Assembly: GCA_039180865.1 (NCBI GenBank)
Contig: JBCDCZ010000115.1
Coordinates: 1 to 13,217, forward strand
Direction of reading: 5' to 3'
DNA: 13,217 nt
Source: JBCDCU01 sp039180865
GTDB lineage: Bacteria; Pseudomonadota; Alphaproteobacteria; Rhizobiales; JACESI01
Part shown: positions 1 to 7,086 of the stretch, one piece after another
How the letters are laid out: each line of letters starts with the position of its first letter
Position numbering within the stretch: the first letter of the stretch is position 1
The notes under the pieces: generated by a model
Databases searched by the model: none
Told to the model about the DNA's origin: nothing
The model's input: the letters and a program-made list of their open reading frames with translations, nothing else
Program-made: the position numbers and the translations under genes

Positions 1-141
1 GCATCGCAGTTGTTGGGAGCCGTTGGGTTCGCTGGAACCAGCGCAGGCTTTCTGGTCCATCGGTTCCTTTCCTGTCAAGCTCAGCTTGGGAAAACTCGAC
101 AGTTCGGCGAAGAGACCGCAGGTGAGATTTTGGTTGTGTGA
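1..141 (+). other. Open reading frame entering from the left edge; possible 3' end of an unidentified gene
   Basis: Frame 1 is open from the window edge for 46 codons and ends in TGA at 139-141. The product would begin ASQLLGAVGFAGTSAGFLVH, a small-residue, mildly hydrophobic stretch, and end GEETAGEILVV. I do not recognise it. Frame 2 is also open across this stretch but runs into the MttB-like gene in the wrong frame, so openness alone proves little. It may be the C-terminus of an upstream plus-strand gene or mere chance; sequence left of the window would decide. Confidence 0.25.
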
Positions 142-193
142 AGTGAAAGCGTGCCGCACCACCTGCTCTTCAAGGTCGCAATTTGCGATTCCC

Positions 194-230
194 TCAATTG
201 AATTTACCGCTAACATTGTCACTCAATTGA
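194..230. promoter_or_regulatory. Two copies of the palindrome TCAATTGA, possible operator pair
   Basis: The perfect 8-base palindrome TCAATTGA occurs at 194-201 and again at 223-230, each preceded by C. Centre-to-centre distance is 29 bases, close to three helical turns, and the second copy ends 39 bases before the start codon of the MttB-like gene. The placement suits a dimeric regulator binding two sites. The rest of 142-256 shows no convincing sigma-70 hexamers. The regulator is unknown and the operator role is inferred. Confidence 0.35.
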
Positions 231-259
231 TCTGGCGACCGGGATTTCCGGGCCTCATG

Positions 260-264
260 GGAGG
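260..264 (+). promoter_or_regulatory. Shine-Dalgarno GGAGG that decides the start of the MttB-like gene
   Basis: GGAGG lies at 260-264. Two ATG codons follow back to back at 267 and 270. Spacing is only 2 bases to the first but 5 to the second, so the ATG at 270 is the better start and the protein begins MSVTETEQ. Confidence 0.7.
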
Positions 265-269
265 AAATG

Positions 270-1856
270 ATGAGCGTGACCGAAACCGAGCAGCCTACCG
301 AAGGCAGATCACGGGGCCGCCGCCATGGCGGAAGGGCCGGAAATCAGAGGCGCGGTGGCGCAGCCATTCATCAAACGGCATGGGATATTCCATTCAATAC
401 GGACCGTCCGACTGAACCTTTGCCGGAAGAGGGCATTCTTGCGATCCACAATGGTGCGATGCGCATTCTGGAAGAGGTTGGTGTCGAGTTTCTGAACAAG
501 GAGGCGGTGGAAATCTTCCGGCGCAACGGATGCAGGATCGAGAACGAAACCGCCGAGAGTGGTCTCGTAAAAATGGACCGCGAAATGGTCATGGAGACGA
601 TTGCCCATGCGCCGTCCCAGTTCACCATTACGCCGCGCAACAAGGACCGTGAGATTACAATCGGCGGAAAACACATTGTTTTCGGCAATATTTCGTCGCC
701 ACCAAATGTGTCGGATTTGGAGCGCGGCAGGCGAGTTGGAGACCGCAGCTCGTTTCAGGATCTTATAAAACTGACGCAATACTTTAATTGCATCCATTTT
801 GCCGGCGGTTACCCGGTCGAGCCGGTCGATATCCATCCGTCCATTCGCCATCTCGACTGTCTTTACGACAAGCTCACGCTTACCGACAAGGTCGCCCATG
901 CCTATTCACTCGGCACTGAACGAGTGGAAGACGGCATGGAAATGGTGCGGATTGCAAGCGGTCTCACTCATGAAGAGTTCGAGGCTAAGCCGCACATGTA
1001 CACCAATATCAATTCCAGTTCCCCGTTGCGTCATGACTGGCCCATGATTGACGGAATGATGCGGCTCGCCCGTCGTGGGCAACCAACGATCGTCACGCCG
1101 TTCACACTTGCCGGAGCCATGTCTCCGATAACGCTTGCTGGAACAGTTGCCCAATCCATTGCGGAAGCCCTGTCAGCGATCGTTCTTGTTCAATTGGTGA
1201 AGCGGGGATGTCCGTGCGTGCTTGGGACGTTCAGCTCCAATGTCGATATGCGAACCGGTGCACCTGCCTTCGGAACCCCAGACTATATGCGGACAACGCA
1301 GATGACCGGGCAAATGGCACGGTATTATGGCCTGCCGCTCAGAGCATCGAACACATGCGTATCCAACGCGCCGGATAATCAGGCGACCTGGGAGAGCTCG
1401 CACTCACTGTTTGCAGCGATCACCTCAGGCGTTAACATGGTCTACCACGCTGCAGGTTGGCTCGAAGGCGGGCTATGCGCCTCTTATGAGAAATTCATTA
1501 TGGATTGCGAGCAGCTGCAGCAGCTCACCGCATACATGAAACCCGTCAAATGGGATGAAGACGAGATCGCAGTGAATGCAATTGCCGAAGTCGGGCAGGG
1601 CGGCCATTATTTTGGGATTGATCATACTCAGGCGCGATACGAGAACGCGTTTTACAGTCCGTTTCTATCCGATTGGTCGAACTTTGAGAACTGGCAGGAT
1701 CAGGGCAGCGTTCTGACCGCCGATCGAGCGCTCGGTGTCTGGAAACGGATCCTCAATGAGTTTGAAGCACCGCCCCTGGCGGAGGACCGGCATGAAGAAC
1801 TTGTTGCCTTTGTCGAACGTCGGAAAAGCGAAGGTGGTGCGCCGACTGATTTCTGA
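270..1856 (+). CDS. MttB-superfamily (trimethylamine methyltransferase family) protein, non-pyrrolysine type
   Basis: The protein has 528 residues from the ATG at 270 and about the full length of the MttB family. Family members transfer a methyl group from a methylated amine to a corrinoid protein; true trimethylamine enzymes carry pyrrolysine from an in-frame TAG. This frame has no internal stop, so it belongs to the non-pyrrolysine branch, whose studied members act on quaternary amines such as glycine betaine. After an Arg/Gly-rich tail (about residues 12-30) the barrel domain starts near LPEEGILAIHNGAMRILEEV. Typical family blocks are TPFTLAGAMSPITLAG (about 276-291) and GAPAFGTPDYMRTT (about 330-343). 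The C-terminal block has YFGIDHTQARYENAFYSP. selO follows after 78 bases on the same strand. No corrinoid protein, reductive activator or transporter is in the window, so the partner and substrate are unknown. Family assignment is firm; substrate is not. Confidence 0.88.
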   Translation: MSVTETEQPTEGRSRGRRHGGRAGNQRRGGAAIHQTAWDIPFNTDRPTEPLPEEGILAIHNGAMRILEEVGVEFLNKEAVEIFRRNGCRIENETAESGLVKMDREMVMETIAHAPSQFTITPRNKDREITIGGKHIVFGNISSPPNVSDLERGRRVGDRSSFQDLIKLTQYFNCIHFAGGYPVEPVDIHPSIRHLDCLYDKLTLTDKVAHAYSLGTERVEDGMEMVRIASGLTHEEFEAKPHMYTNINSSSPLRHDWPMIDGMMRLARRGQPTIVTPFTLAGAMSPITLAGTVAQSIAEALSAIVLVQLVKRGCPCVLGTFSSNVDMRTGAPAFGTPDYMRTTQMTGQMARYYGLPLRASNTCVSNAPDNQATWESSHSLFAAITSGVNMVYHAAGWLEGGLCASYEKFIMDCEQLQQLTAYMKPVKWDEDEIAVNAIAEVGQGGHYFGIDHTQARYENAFYSPFLSDWSNFENWQDQGSVLTADRALGVWKRILNEFEAPPLAEDRHEELVAFVERRKSEGGAPTDF

Positions 1857-1934
1857 TGCCGGTCTTTGTGGCGTGCGATCCATAATCTGATAGAACAAAT
1901 GCCCATGTGAACAGATAAAACGCATGGAGCGGAA

Positions 1935-3431
1935 ATGGATCTTGCGCTGAATGAAGCGGCAATACCCTTTGACAATTCCTTCGCAAAACTACCGGATAAG
2001 TTTTATCGGAGGGTCAATCCAACAGAGGTCAAGGCGCCCGAAATCATCCGTGTGAATGATGAGCTTGCTCGGTTCTTGAACATCGATCCCGATTTTCTGA
2101 GAAGCGAGGCGGGCCTGGCAATTCTTGCCGGAAACGCAATTCCGGACGGTGCGGAACCCATTGCGATGGCCTATGCCGGGCACCAATTCGGTCACTTTGT
2201 TCCGCAGCTGGGTGATGGTCGCGCGCTACTCCTTGGCGAGGTTGTCGCGAAGGATGGGAGCCGGCACGATATCCAGCTTAAAGGTTCCGGGCCGACCCCG
2301 TTTTCCAGGATGGGGGACGGGAGGGCGGCACTTGGACCAGTGCTTAGGGAATATGTTGTCAGCGAAGCTATGGCCTCGCTCGGCGTGCCGACGACGCGCG
2401 CGCTTGCGGCTGTCACCACAGGCGAGCCGGTTTTTCGCAGTTGGGCGCAGCCTGGCGCGGTTTTCACGCGTGTTGCAAGAAGCCACATTCGGGTTGGTAC
2501 GTTTCAATTTTTCGCAGCGCGAGAGGATGTCGAAGGCGTGCGGGCGCTTGCGGATTATGCGATCTCCCGCCTTTATCCTGAAATTACGGAAGATCCCAAT
2601 CCGTATGAAGCACTCCTGAACGTCGTCATACAGAAACAGGCTCGTCTCATTTCAAGGTGGATGGGTCTGGGTTTCATCCACGGTGTCATGAACACCGACA
2701 ACACAGCAATCGCGGCTGAGACGATAGACTACGGTCCGTGTGCGTTTATTGATACCTATGATCCAGCGACAGTCTACAGCTCAGTTGATCATATGGGGCG
2801 CTATGCATTTGCAAATCAGCCAACGATCGGTCAATGGAATCTTGCGAAGTTCGCGCAATGCCTGTTGCCGGCCCTGGATGAAAATGCCGACGAGGCTCTT
2901 GCCCGGGGACAAGCTGCAATAGATGCTTATCCAAAACAATTCGAGACGGCGCTTACGCAGGAGCTAGGCGGAAAGCTCGGCTTCGCCCAACCCAAGGTTG
3001 CACATCTCGAACTCGCCCACGACCTGTTAAAACGAATGGCCGAGAACGAAGCCGACTTTACGAATACCTTCAACCGTCTTGCTCCGCTTCTTGAAGCTGA
3101 CTTCAATCCTGAACGCGGACCAAGGCTGCTTTTTAAATCGCCAGAGCGTTTCGACGACTGGGCGTGGTCCTGGAGGGACGCTCTTGATGCTGAAAGTCAA
3201 GGAGCATCGGAGACACTGGAAATCCTTCAGCAAGCCAACCCGGTCGTTATTCCGAGGAACCATCTCGTTGAAGAGGCGATCCGCGCGGCAGAAGATGACG
3301 GTGATTTTTCCGTGTTTGAAATGCTTCTGAAAGTGGTTTGCAGGCCCTTCGACAGATCGATGTTGGAAAGCCGTTTCGCAATGCCGCCAAAACCGGATGA
3401 AGTGGTGCACGAGACGTTTTGCGGTACTTAA
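1935..3431 (+). CDS. selO: SelO/YdiU protein adenylyltransferase (AMPylase), pseudokinase fold
   Basis: The 498-residue protein matches SelO (UPF0061) over its full length. SelO has an inverted kinase-like ATP site and transfers AMP, not phosphate, to Ser, Thr or Tyr of target proteins; in E. coli it is linked to redox stress. Visible family motifs are YAGHQFGHFVPQLGDGRA (80-97), the ATP-site lysine in IQLKGSGPTPFSR (K116), FIHGVMNTDN with N253 and D255, and the metal-binding DYGP (D265). The C-terminus is FCGT, with Cys496 where vertebrate SelO has selenocysteine. GGAG at 1926-1929 is 5 bases before the ATG. The gene follows the MttB-like gene by 78 bases with no terminator visible between them, so co-transcription is possible, though no functional link is known. 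A hairpin lies 21 bases after the stop. Confidence 0.95.
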   Translation: MDLALNEAAIPFDNSFAKLPDKFYRRVNPTEVKAPEIIRVNDELARFLNIDPDFLRSEAGLAILAGNAIPDGAEPIAMAYAGHQFGHFVPQLGDGRALLLGEVVAKDGSRHDIQLKGSGPTPFSRMGDGRAALGPVLREYVVSEAMASLGVPTTRALAAVTTGEPVFRSWAQPGAVFTRVARSHIRVGTFQFFAAREDVEGVRALADYAISRLYPEITEDPNPYEALLNVVIQKQARLISRWMGLGFIHGVMNTDNTAIAAETIDYGPCAFIDTYDPATVYSSVDHMGRYAFANQPTIGQWNLAKFAQCLLPALDENADEALARGQAAIDAYPKQFETALTQELGGKLGFAQPKVAHLELAHDLLKRMAENEADFTNTFNRLAPLLEADFNPERGPRLLFKSPERFDDWAWSWRDALDAESQGASETLEILQQANPVVIPRNHLVEEAIRAAEDDGDFSVFEMLLKVVCRPFDRSMLESRFAMPPKPDEVVHETFCGT

Positions 3432-3452
3432 AATTCGTTTGGACAAAGAAAA

Positions 3453-3476
3453 TGGCGGTTTCTGTCGAAACCGCCA
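3453..3476. terminator. Hairpin between selO and btaB, probable bidirectional terminator
   Basis: TGGCGGTTTC (3453-3462) pairs perfectly with GAAACCGCCA (3467-3476) around the loop TGTC, a 10-base-pair GC-rich stem. It begins 21 bases after the selO stop and lies about 137 bases downstream of the btaB stop on the other strand. Read on the minus strand it is followed by ATTTTCTTT. On the plus strand the tail is AAAATTGCTT, which is poor in T. It probably serves both converging units. Confidence 0.6.
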
Positions 3477-3508
3477 AAATTGCTTAAGCGAGTTGGTGAG
3501 GTCTGTTC

Positions 3509-3527
3509 CTAAGCTCTCTTAGCTTAG
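3509..3527. repeat. Short inverted repeat in the convergent selO/btaB gap
   Basis: CTAAGCT (3509-3515) and AGCTTAG (3521-3527) form a perfect 7-base-pair stem with a 5-base loop CTCTT. It lies 86 bases downstream of the btaB stop on the minus strand. There is no T-run on either side, so it is more likely an RNA 3' end structure or chance than an intrinsic terminator. The remainder of 3477-3613 shows nothing else. Confidence 0.35.
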
Positions 3528-3613
3528 ACTCAGGTCATAGGTGCGTCAAGCTGACACCAAACTTTTGACAATTTTCCCCAAGGACCATTGGAGAAAGACT
3601 TACGAATTAACCA

Positions 3614-4267
3614 TCATGAAATACTACTTAGACGAAGATTCCAAGTGTAACCTTTGTAACGGGACACAAAGTCGACGTTGAGGCCGTATCGTTCGGCAAG
3701 CTCGTTCACAGTGTCATTCAAAGTTTTGCGCGGTTCGACATGAAACAACGCCAGCCACTTAAGAAGAACCGTGCGAAACCATCCGGGAAGCTTCTCTTGC
3801 TGGCCAAAATCTACAATGTGAATCTGTCCACCAGACGATAATGCTTTTATGCCTTGCTCAATCGCCATCTCCCATGGCGGGATCATCGACAGGGTATAGG
3901 AATAAAAGATGTGGTCGAAATTTTCGACGTCGAACAGCGCCTGGGGAGAAAAATCCGTAGCATCGCCGCGACTAAGGGTGATGCGATCTGAGAGCCCAGC
4001 TGCCGCAACTTTTTTTCGTGCCGTCCGCAGCATCTCTTCGGATATGTCAAACCCAAAAAAGTGCGTCTTGGGATAGCGCTTTGCCGCCTTGATGAGGTTG
4101 CGTCCCGTTCCGCAGCCAACCTCCAATACCCGTTCGCCTTCCTGTGCGCCAAGGTCGGTAATAACGGCGTCGCGGCCCAGAAGGTAATATTTGCGCGACA
4201 CATCATAGATGTGTCTCTGAGACCGGTAGATGGCATCCATCAGGCTCGCATGATTCTTGTCAGGCAT
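3614..4267 (-). CDS. btaB: BtaB, SAM-dependent N-methyltransferase of betaine lipid (DGTS) synthesis
   Basis: The 217-residue protein is a class I SAM methyltransferase. Motif I is VLEVGCGTGRN (47-57), the acidic residue after strand 2 is D74 in FGFDIS, and YSYTLSMIPPWE (about 123-134) and a basic C-terminal half follow. BtaB adds three methyl groups to diacylglyceryl-homoserine, giving DGTS, a phosphorus-free membrane lipid. The methyltransferase fold alone would not identify it. The call rests on the gene 26 bases upstream being a clear BtaA, plus the fit in length and sequence. The two genes form an operon with btaA first. The ATG at 4265-4267 has only a weak Shine-Dalgarno sequence, so it may depend on translation of btaA. 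A second ATG at codon 10 is possible. Confidence 0.9.
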   Translation of the reverse strand: MPDKNHASLMDAIYRSQRHIYDVSRKYYLLGRDAVITDLGAQEGERVLEVGCGTGRNLIKAAKRYPKTHFFGFDISEEMLRTARKKVAAAGLSDRITLSRGDATDFSPQALFDVENFDHIFYSYTLSMIPPWEMAIEQGIKALSSGGQIHIVDFGQQEKLPGWFRTVLLKWLALFHVEPRKTLNDTVNELAERYGLNVDFVSRYKGYTWNLRLSSIS

Positions 4268-4293
4268 TGGATTCAGGTAACCTGCAGCGACGG

Positions 4294-5559
4294 TCAGTTT
4301 TTTATATAAAGATGGAAACCACCGTAAATGGCGGACCGATCCTGTCTGTTCAACTCAACGGATCGCTCTTCCTGATAAGCCCATTGGTTGAGTGTCTCAT
4401 CCACGACGCGACCCGGCAGGAGGCTTGGTTCAGCAGCCGTCCTGAAGATGACACGCCCTCCCGGCTTTGCGGTTCGTGTGATCTCGCTCCATAACTCATT
4501 CAGTTGCCCATCGGTCATCCAGTCCTGAGCATCGAGCAGGATGTAAGCGTCGAGGGATTCATTTTCCTGTGTCCGAAGTTGTTCCGTGAAGGAAACGTTC
4601 GTGACAGACACACGCTTTGCCCGCTCTTTGATTTCGTTGAAGTTGGCCGGCTGGAGGTAAGGTGGCAGAGGGCCTGATTTACCGGTCGATTCCGAACGAC
4701 CTGCATCCGGCGGATAGCCGCGGCCGAATGCCTGCCAGGCAAAATAGTTGTCTCTCATGGAGAAGTGGCAGGCGAGCTTTTCAAGACGTTGTTTCAAAAC
4801 GACCGACATGTCACCGTTCCCGGCCGTTGCAAGCGCGTCATACTGGGCGGGTGGGATTCCCAGACCAAAAAGTGATGCCTTCTTGGATGTCACCCAACGC
4901 ACCAGACGCTTGTCGAACAAAGGTGCAAGAGATCCTTCGTAGAATGAGCGCTGCTCTTCGATCGTCCGCGCTTTTGTAATGTCCCGCGGGTCGATTCCAT
5001 ACATGCGTGCCGTCAGGTGGACAGCACCGATGAAGTATCCGAGCAGGCCGTGATGGTAGAGATCACGGGAAAAAAGCGTAATCCGCTTACGGAAGAACCG
5101 ATCGCGACCCTCCCAGTACGAGCGGGTATGGGGGTCGATTTCGTCACGGAGAAACCGTTTGTAAGCACGAAGATTGGCGCGTTCGTCGGCTTCTCCAAAA
5201 AAGCGGTAAAATGTTTCATGGTTTGGAAAGACTTCGGCCGCTTTCAATTTCAGGCGGGTAAGCGCAATATGGGCGGTGTTGAGGTCGACTGCCAGGATCT
5301 CTTTCGGGTCCTGGGTCAGATAAGAGAGGACATTGCAGCCGCCGGATGCAATCGCAATGACGCGGGATTGCGGGCCGAGTTCCAGCGCCTTCATGTCGAC
5401 GTCGGGGTCTTCCCAGATCTGAGGATAAACGAGCCCCTTAAACATCCATGTAAACAGGCGCTCTGAAAAGCCGTCGGTGGTTCCGGCTTTATGCTGATAG
5501 ACTGCTTTCTTAAGATGTTTTGCCCGATCCTTTGTGACAGGCTCGTCGTCCGTTTCCAT
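4294..5559 (-). CDS. btaA: BtaA, SAM:diacylglycerol 3-amino-3-carboxypropyltransferase (DUF3419 family)
   Basis: The 421-residue protein is the first enzyme of DGTS synthesis. It moves the 3-amino-3-carboxypropyl group of SAM to diacylglycerol, giving diacylglyceryl-homoserine for BtaB. Family features are VYPQIWEDPDVDMKALEL (44-61), the SAM-site block VIAIASGGCNVLSYL (67-81), AVDLN (90-94), a second Rossmann-like half with LLDAQDWM (341-348), and a C-terminal YGGFHLY (412-418). The frame can be extended to a TTG at 5625. The ATG at 5557-5559 is preferred because AAGGG (5569-5573 region, minus strand) sits 8 bases before it and the extra residues are Arg/Lys-rich and unlike the family. In rhizobia these genes are induced by phosphate starvation, and a Pho-like box lies 137 bases upstream. 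It acts at the inner membrane on diacylglycerol. Confidence 0.95.
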   Translation of the reverse strand: METDDEPVTKDRAKHLKKAVYQHKAGTTDGFSERLFTWMFKGLVYPQIWEDPDVDMKALELGPQSRVIAIASGGCNVLSYLTQDPKEILAVDLNTAHIALTRLKLKAAEVFPNHETFYRFFGEADERANLRAYKRFLRDEIDPHTRSYWEGRDRFFRKRITLFSRDLYHHGLLGYFIGAVHLTARMYGIDPRDITKARTIEEQRSFYEGSLAPLFDKRLVRWVTSKKASLFGLGIPPAQYDALATAGNGDMSVVLKQRLEKLACHFSMRDNYFAWQAFGRGYPPDAGRSESTGKSGPLPPYLQPANFNEIKERAKRVSVTNVSFTEQLRTQENESLDAYILLDAQDWMTDGQLNELWSEITRTAKPGGRVIFRTAAEPSLLPGRVVDETLNQWAYQEERSVELNRQDRSAIYGGFHLYIKN

Positions 5560-5869
5560 CAAATCTACCCTTATCTTGCAGTGTCGCAGCTTCGGCCTTG
5601 ACCTTCTGAGCGGTTTGCCGCGCAAGCCCGAAGGCGCTGCTGGATACGTCCCGGCCTCAAAAATCCGGGAAAGTGCGAAGAACTAGTCCATCCTTATGAC
5701 GTTTTCGCGACGGCAGCAATTCGCTCAAGCAAATTTCTCGCGCTGCCCGAGGAGTGCGCACATTGTTAACATATTCTTGCTACAAACGCCGAAAGTTAAA
5801 TGAATTTTGGAACAAAAATTCGTTCGCGCGTTGGATTTATCTCAACACCGCTTTGATAAAATCAAACGC
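5560..5869. other. 310-base divergent intergenic region between btaA and the DUF2336 gene
   Basis: No gene is supported here. It holds the btaA leader with its Shine-Dalgarno sequence (about 5569-5573, minus strand). A small leader hairpin, TCCCGG (5649-5654) pairing with CCGGGA (5665-5670), follows, then the Pho-like box (5696-5713). The right part (about 5760-5869) is AT-rich. For the plus-strand gene, TTGGAT (5831-5836) with GATAAA (5855-5860) at 18-base spacing is a weak sigma-70 candidate that would put transcription start close to the ATG at 5870. Confidence 0.4.
5696..5713 (-). promoter_or_regulatory. Pho-box-like tandem repeat upstream of btaA
   Basis: Read on the minus strand the site is CCGTCGC-GAAA-ACGTCAT: two 7-base units 11 bases apart with a purine/A-rich 4-base spacer. 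The PhoB consensus is CTGTCAY-N4-CTGTCAY; each unit matches 5 of 7 positions, including the core GTC in both. About 10 bases downstream, TAGTTC (5685-5680) could be a poor -10, the spacing expected of PhoB-activated promoters. Regulation by PhoB is known for bta genes of rhizobia; for this site it is inferred. Confidence 0.45.
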
Positions 5870-7000
5870 ATGCTTAGTCCACAAAGTGACGAACCGATGG
5901 AACAGACAGTCGAAAAACGAACGGATATGTTTGCCAGCCTCAAGGAAATGGCTGGCGAAGACACGTCGTCTGAACAATTGTTTGATCTCGTCTTCGAAAT
6001 GTATCGATCGACGAATAAAGTTAACTCACCAGAACAGCTCGATATGTGTGAGGATGTGCTCACGCAATTGATCGCCTATGTGGAAATCGAGGCGCGTCGA
6101 CGGATATCGCTGAAAGTGGCAGAACTGTCGGATGCGCCGCGTCGGATTATCCGCACACTTGCGATCGAGAACATCTATGTGGCACAACCGGTCCTGGCAA
6201 AATCACCGGTGCTTGAAGATAAAGATCTTCTGATGGTGACGCGGCTTTGCGGTCCGCAGCATCTCGAAGCAATTGCAGAACGGGAAACCATCAGCAAACA
6301 GGTGACGAACGAGCTTGTACGTCTTGGTAACACCCATGTTTGGGAACGCATTGCCGGCAATCAAGGTGCCGAACTCAGTGAAAAGGCGACGATATTCCTC
6401 GTCAATCGAGCGCGTGAAAATACAAGGATCCAGCTTGGTCTTATCGATCGCGCGGATCTCAGCGAAAGCACCTTGCGCAAAATTGTAGCCGATGCCGGTG
6501 AAAGCATTCGCCAGCACCTTGCGAGCCGTGGTCGTGAAGATCTTCTGAGTGCATTGAAGCAGGCCGAGGAGACGGTATCGAACCGGATTCTGTCAACCTC
6601 TTCAGTGCTTGGCTACGAATACGAAAAAGCGATGGCCAAAGTTCTCGATATGGAGGCAGCTCGGCCCTTTAAAGCGCAGGATCTTCTTTCCGCGGCTTCC
6701 AAGGACGATTTCCCGTTGGTTGCGAGCATCTTTTCGCGAATCTCGAAGCTTGAGTTGGAAGAAGCTGTGCACTGGTTATCGCGCCGCGAACTCGATCCGG
6801 CGATTGTTGCATTCAAAGCGCTCAAATTTGAGCGGGATCTGGTCGAGGCTCTTCTGCGCACTGGTCCTTGGCGTCGCATCCTGACGCCAGCGGTTCGCAA
6901 TCGCGCCCTCAAGACATTTGATCAACTGAGCCCGGATGTCGCCAAGCGCATCTTCGAAGCCCGCAAGAACGCTTTCGCGGAGCAGACCGGGGTCGCCTGA
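5870..7000 (+). CDS. DUF2336 domain-containing protein, function unknown
   Basis: This is an alpha-helical protein of about 376 residues with no signal peptide or membrane segment. The pattern AELSDAPRRIIRTLAIENIYVAQPVLAKSPVLEDKDLL, followed by a run of helix pairs (IAERETISKQVTNELV), is typical of DUF2336, a family common in alphaproteobacteria with helical, HEAT-like repeats. No biochemical role is established and no catalytic motif is visible. The C-terminal third repeats short helices and ends in a basic stretch. The start is uncertain. The frame is open to a TTG at 5807; ATGs at 5870, 5897 and 5927 all lack a clear Shine-Dalgarno sequence. I chose 5870 because it is the first ATG and precedes where family similarity seems to begin. 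It is divergent from btaA, is a single-gene unit, and has its own terminator. Scaffold or signalling roles are speculation. Confidence 0.8.
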   Translation: MLSPQSDEPMEQTVEKRTDMFASLKEMAGEDTSSEQLFDLVFEMYRSTNKVNSPEQLDMCEDVLTQLIAYVEIEARRRISLKVAELSDAPRRIIRTLAIENIYVAQPVLAKSPVLEDKDLLMVTRLCGPQHLEAIAERETISKQVTNELVRLGNTHVWERIAGNQGAELSEKATIFLVNRARENTRIQLGLIDRADLSESTLRKIVADAGESIRQHLASRGREDLLSALKQAEETVSNRILSTSSVLGYEYEKAMAKVLDMEAARPFKAQDLLSAASKDDFPLVASIFSRISKLELEEAVHWLSRRELDPAIVAFKALKFERDLVEALLRTGPWRRILTPAVRNRALKTFDQLSPDVAKRIFEARKNAFAEQTGVA

Positions 7001-7027
7001 CGTTTTAGGCTTACCAATCGAGATAGG

Positions 7028-7052
7028 AAAAGCCCGCTTTTGGCGGGCTTTT
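7028..7052 (+). terminator. Rho-independent terminator of the DUF2336 gene
   Basis: AAAAGCCCGC (7028-7037) pairs perfectly with GCGGGCTTTT (7043-7052) around the loop TTTTG. The stem starts 27 bases after the stop at 7000 and its 3' arm ends in the U-run. Because the 5' arm begins with AAAA it can also work in reverse for the minus-strand gene ending at 7087. Confidence 0.9.
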
Positions 7053-7086
7053 CAATTTGTGCACATCCTTCAGTGAGGTATTCGCG

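Noticed and set aside
201..231. Acidic Glu/Asp tract of RpoD (residue numbers) as an unusual insertion
   Set aside because: Acidic low-complexity stretches in the non-conserved region are common in alphaproteobacterial RpoD.
309..899. Minus-strand open frame (196 codons) opposite the MttB-like gene
   Set aside because: Antisense to a well-supported gene, with no recognisable domain and a low-complexity start.
270..1856. Pyrrolysine-containing trimethylamine methyltransferase
   Set aside because: The reading frame has no internal TAG, so the pyrrolysine branch is excluded.
2125..2619. Plus-strand open frame (164 codons) inside selO
   Set aside because: Frame-shifted shadow of selO; the selO frame has all catalytic motifs without interruption.
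5560..5625. N-terminal extension of BtaA from a TTG start
   Set aside because: Arg/Lys-rich and unlike the family, with a good Shine-Dalgarno sequence before the internal ATG at 5559.
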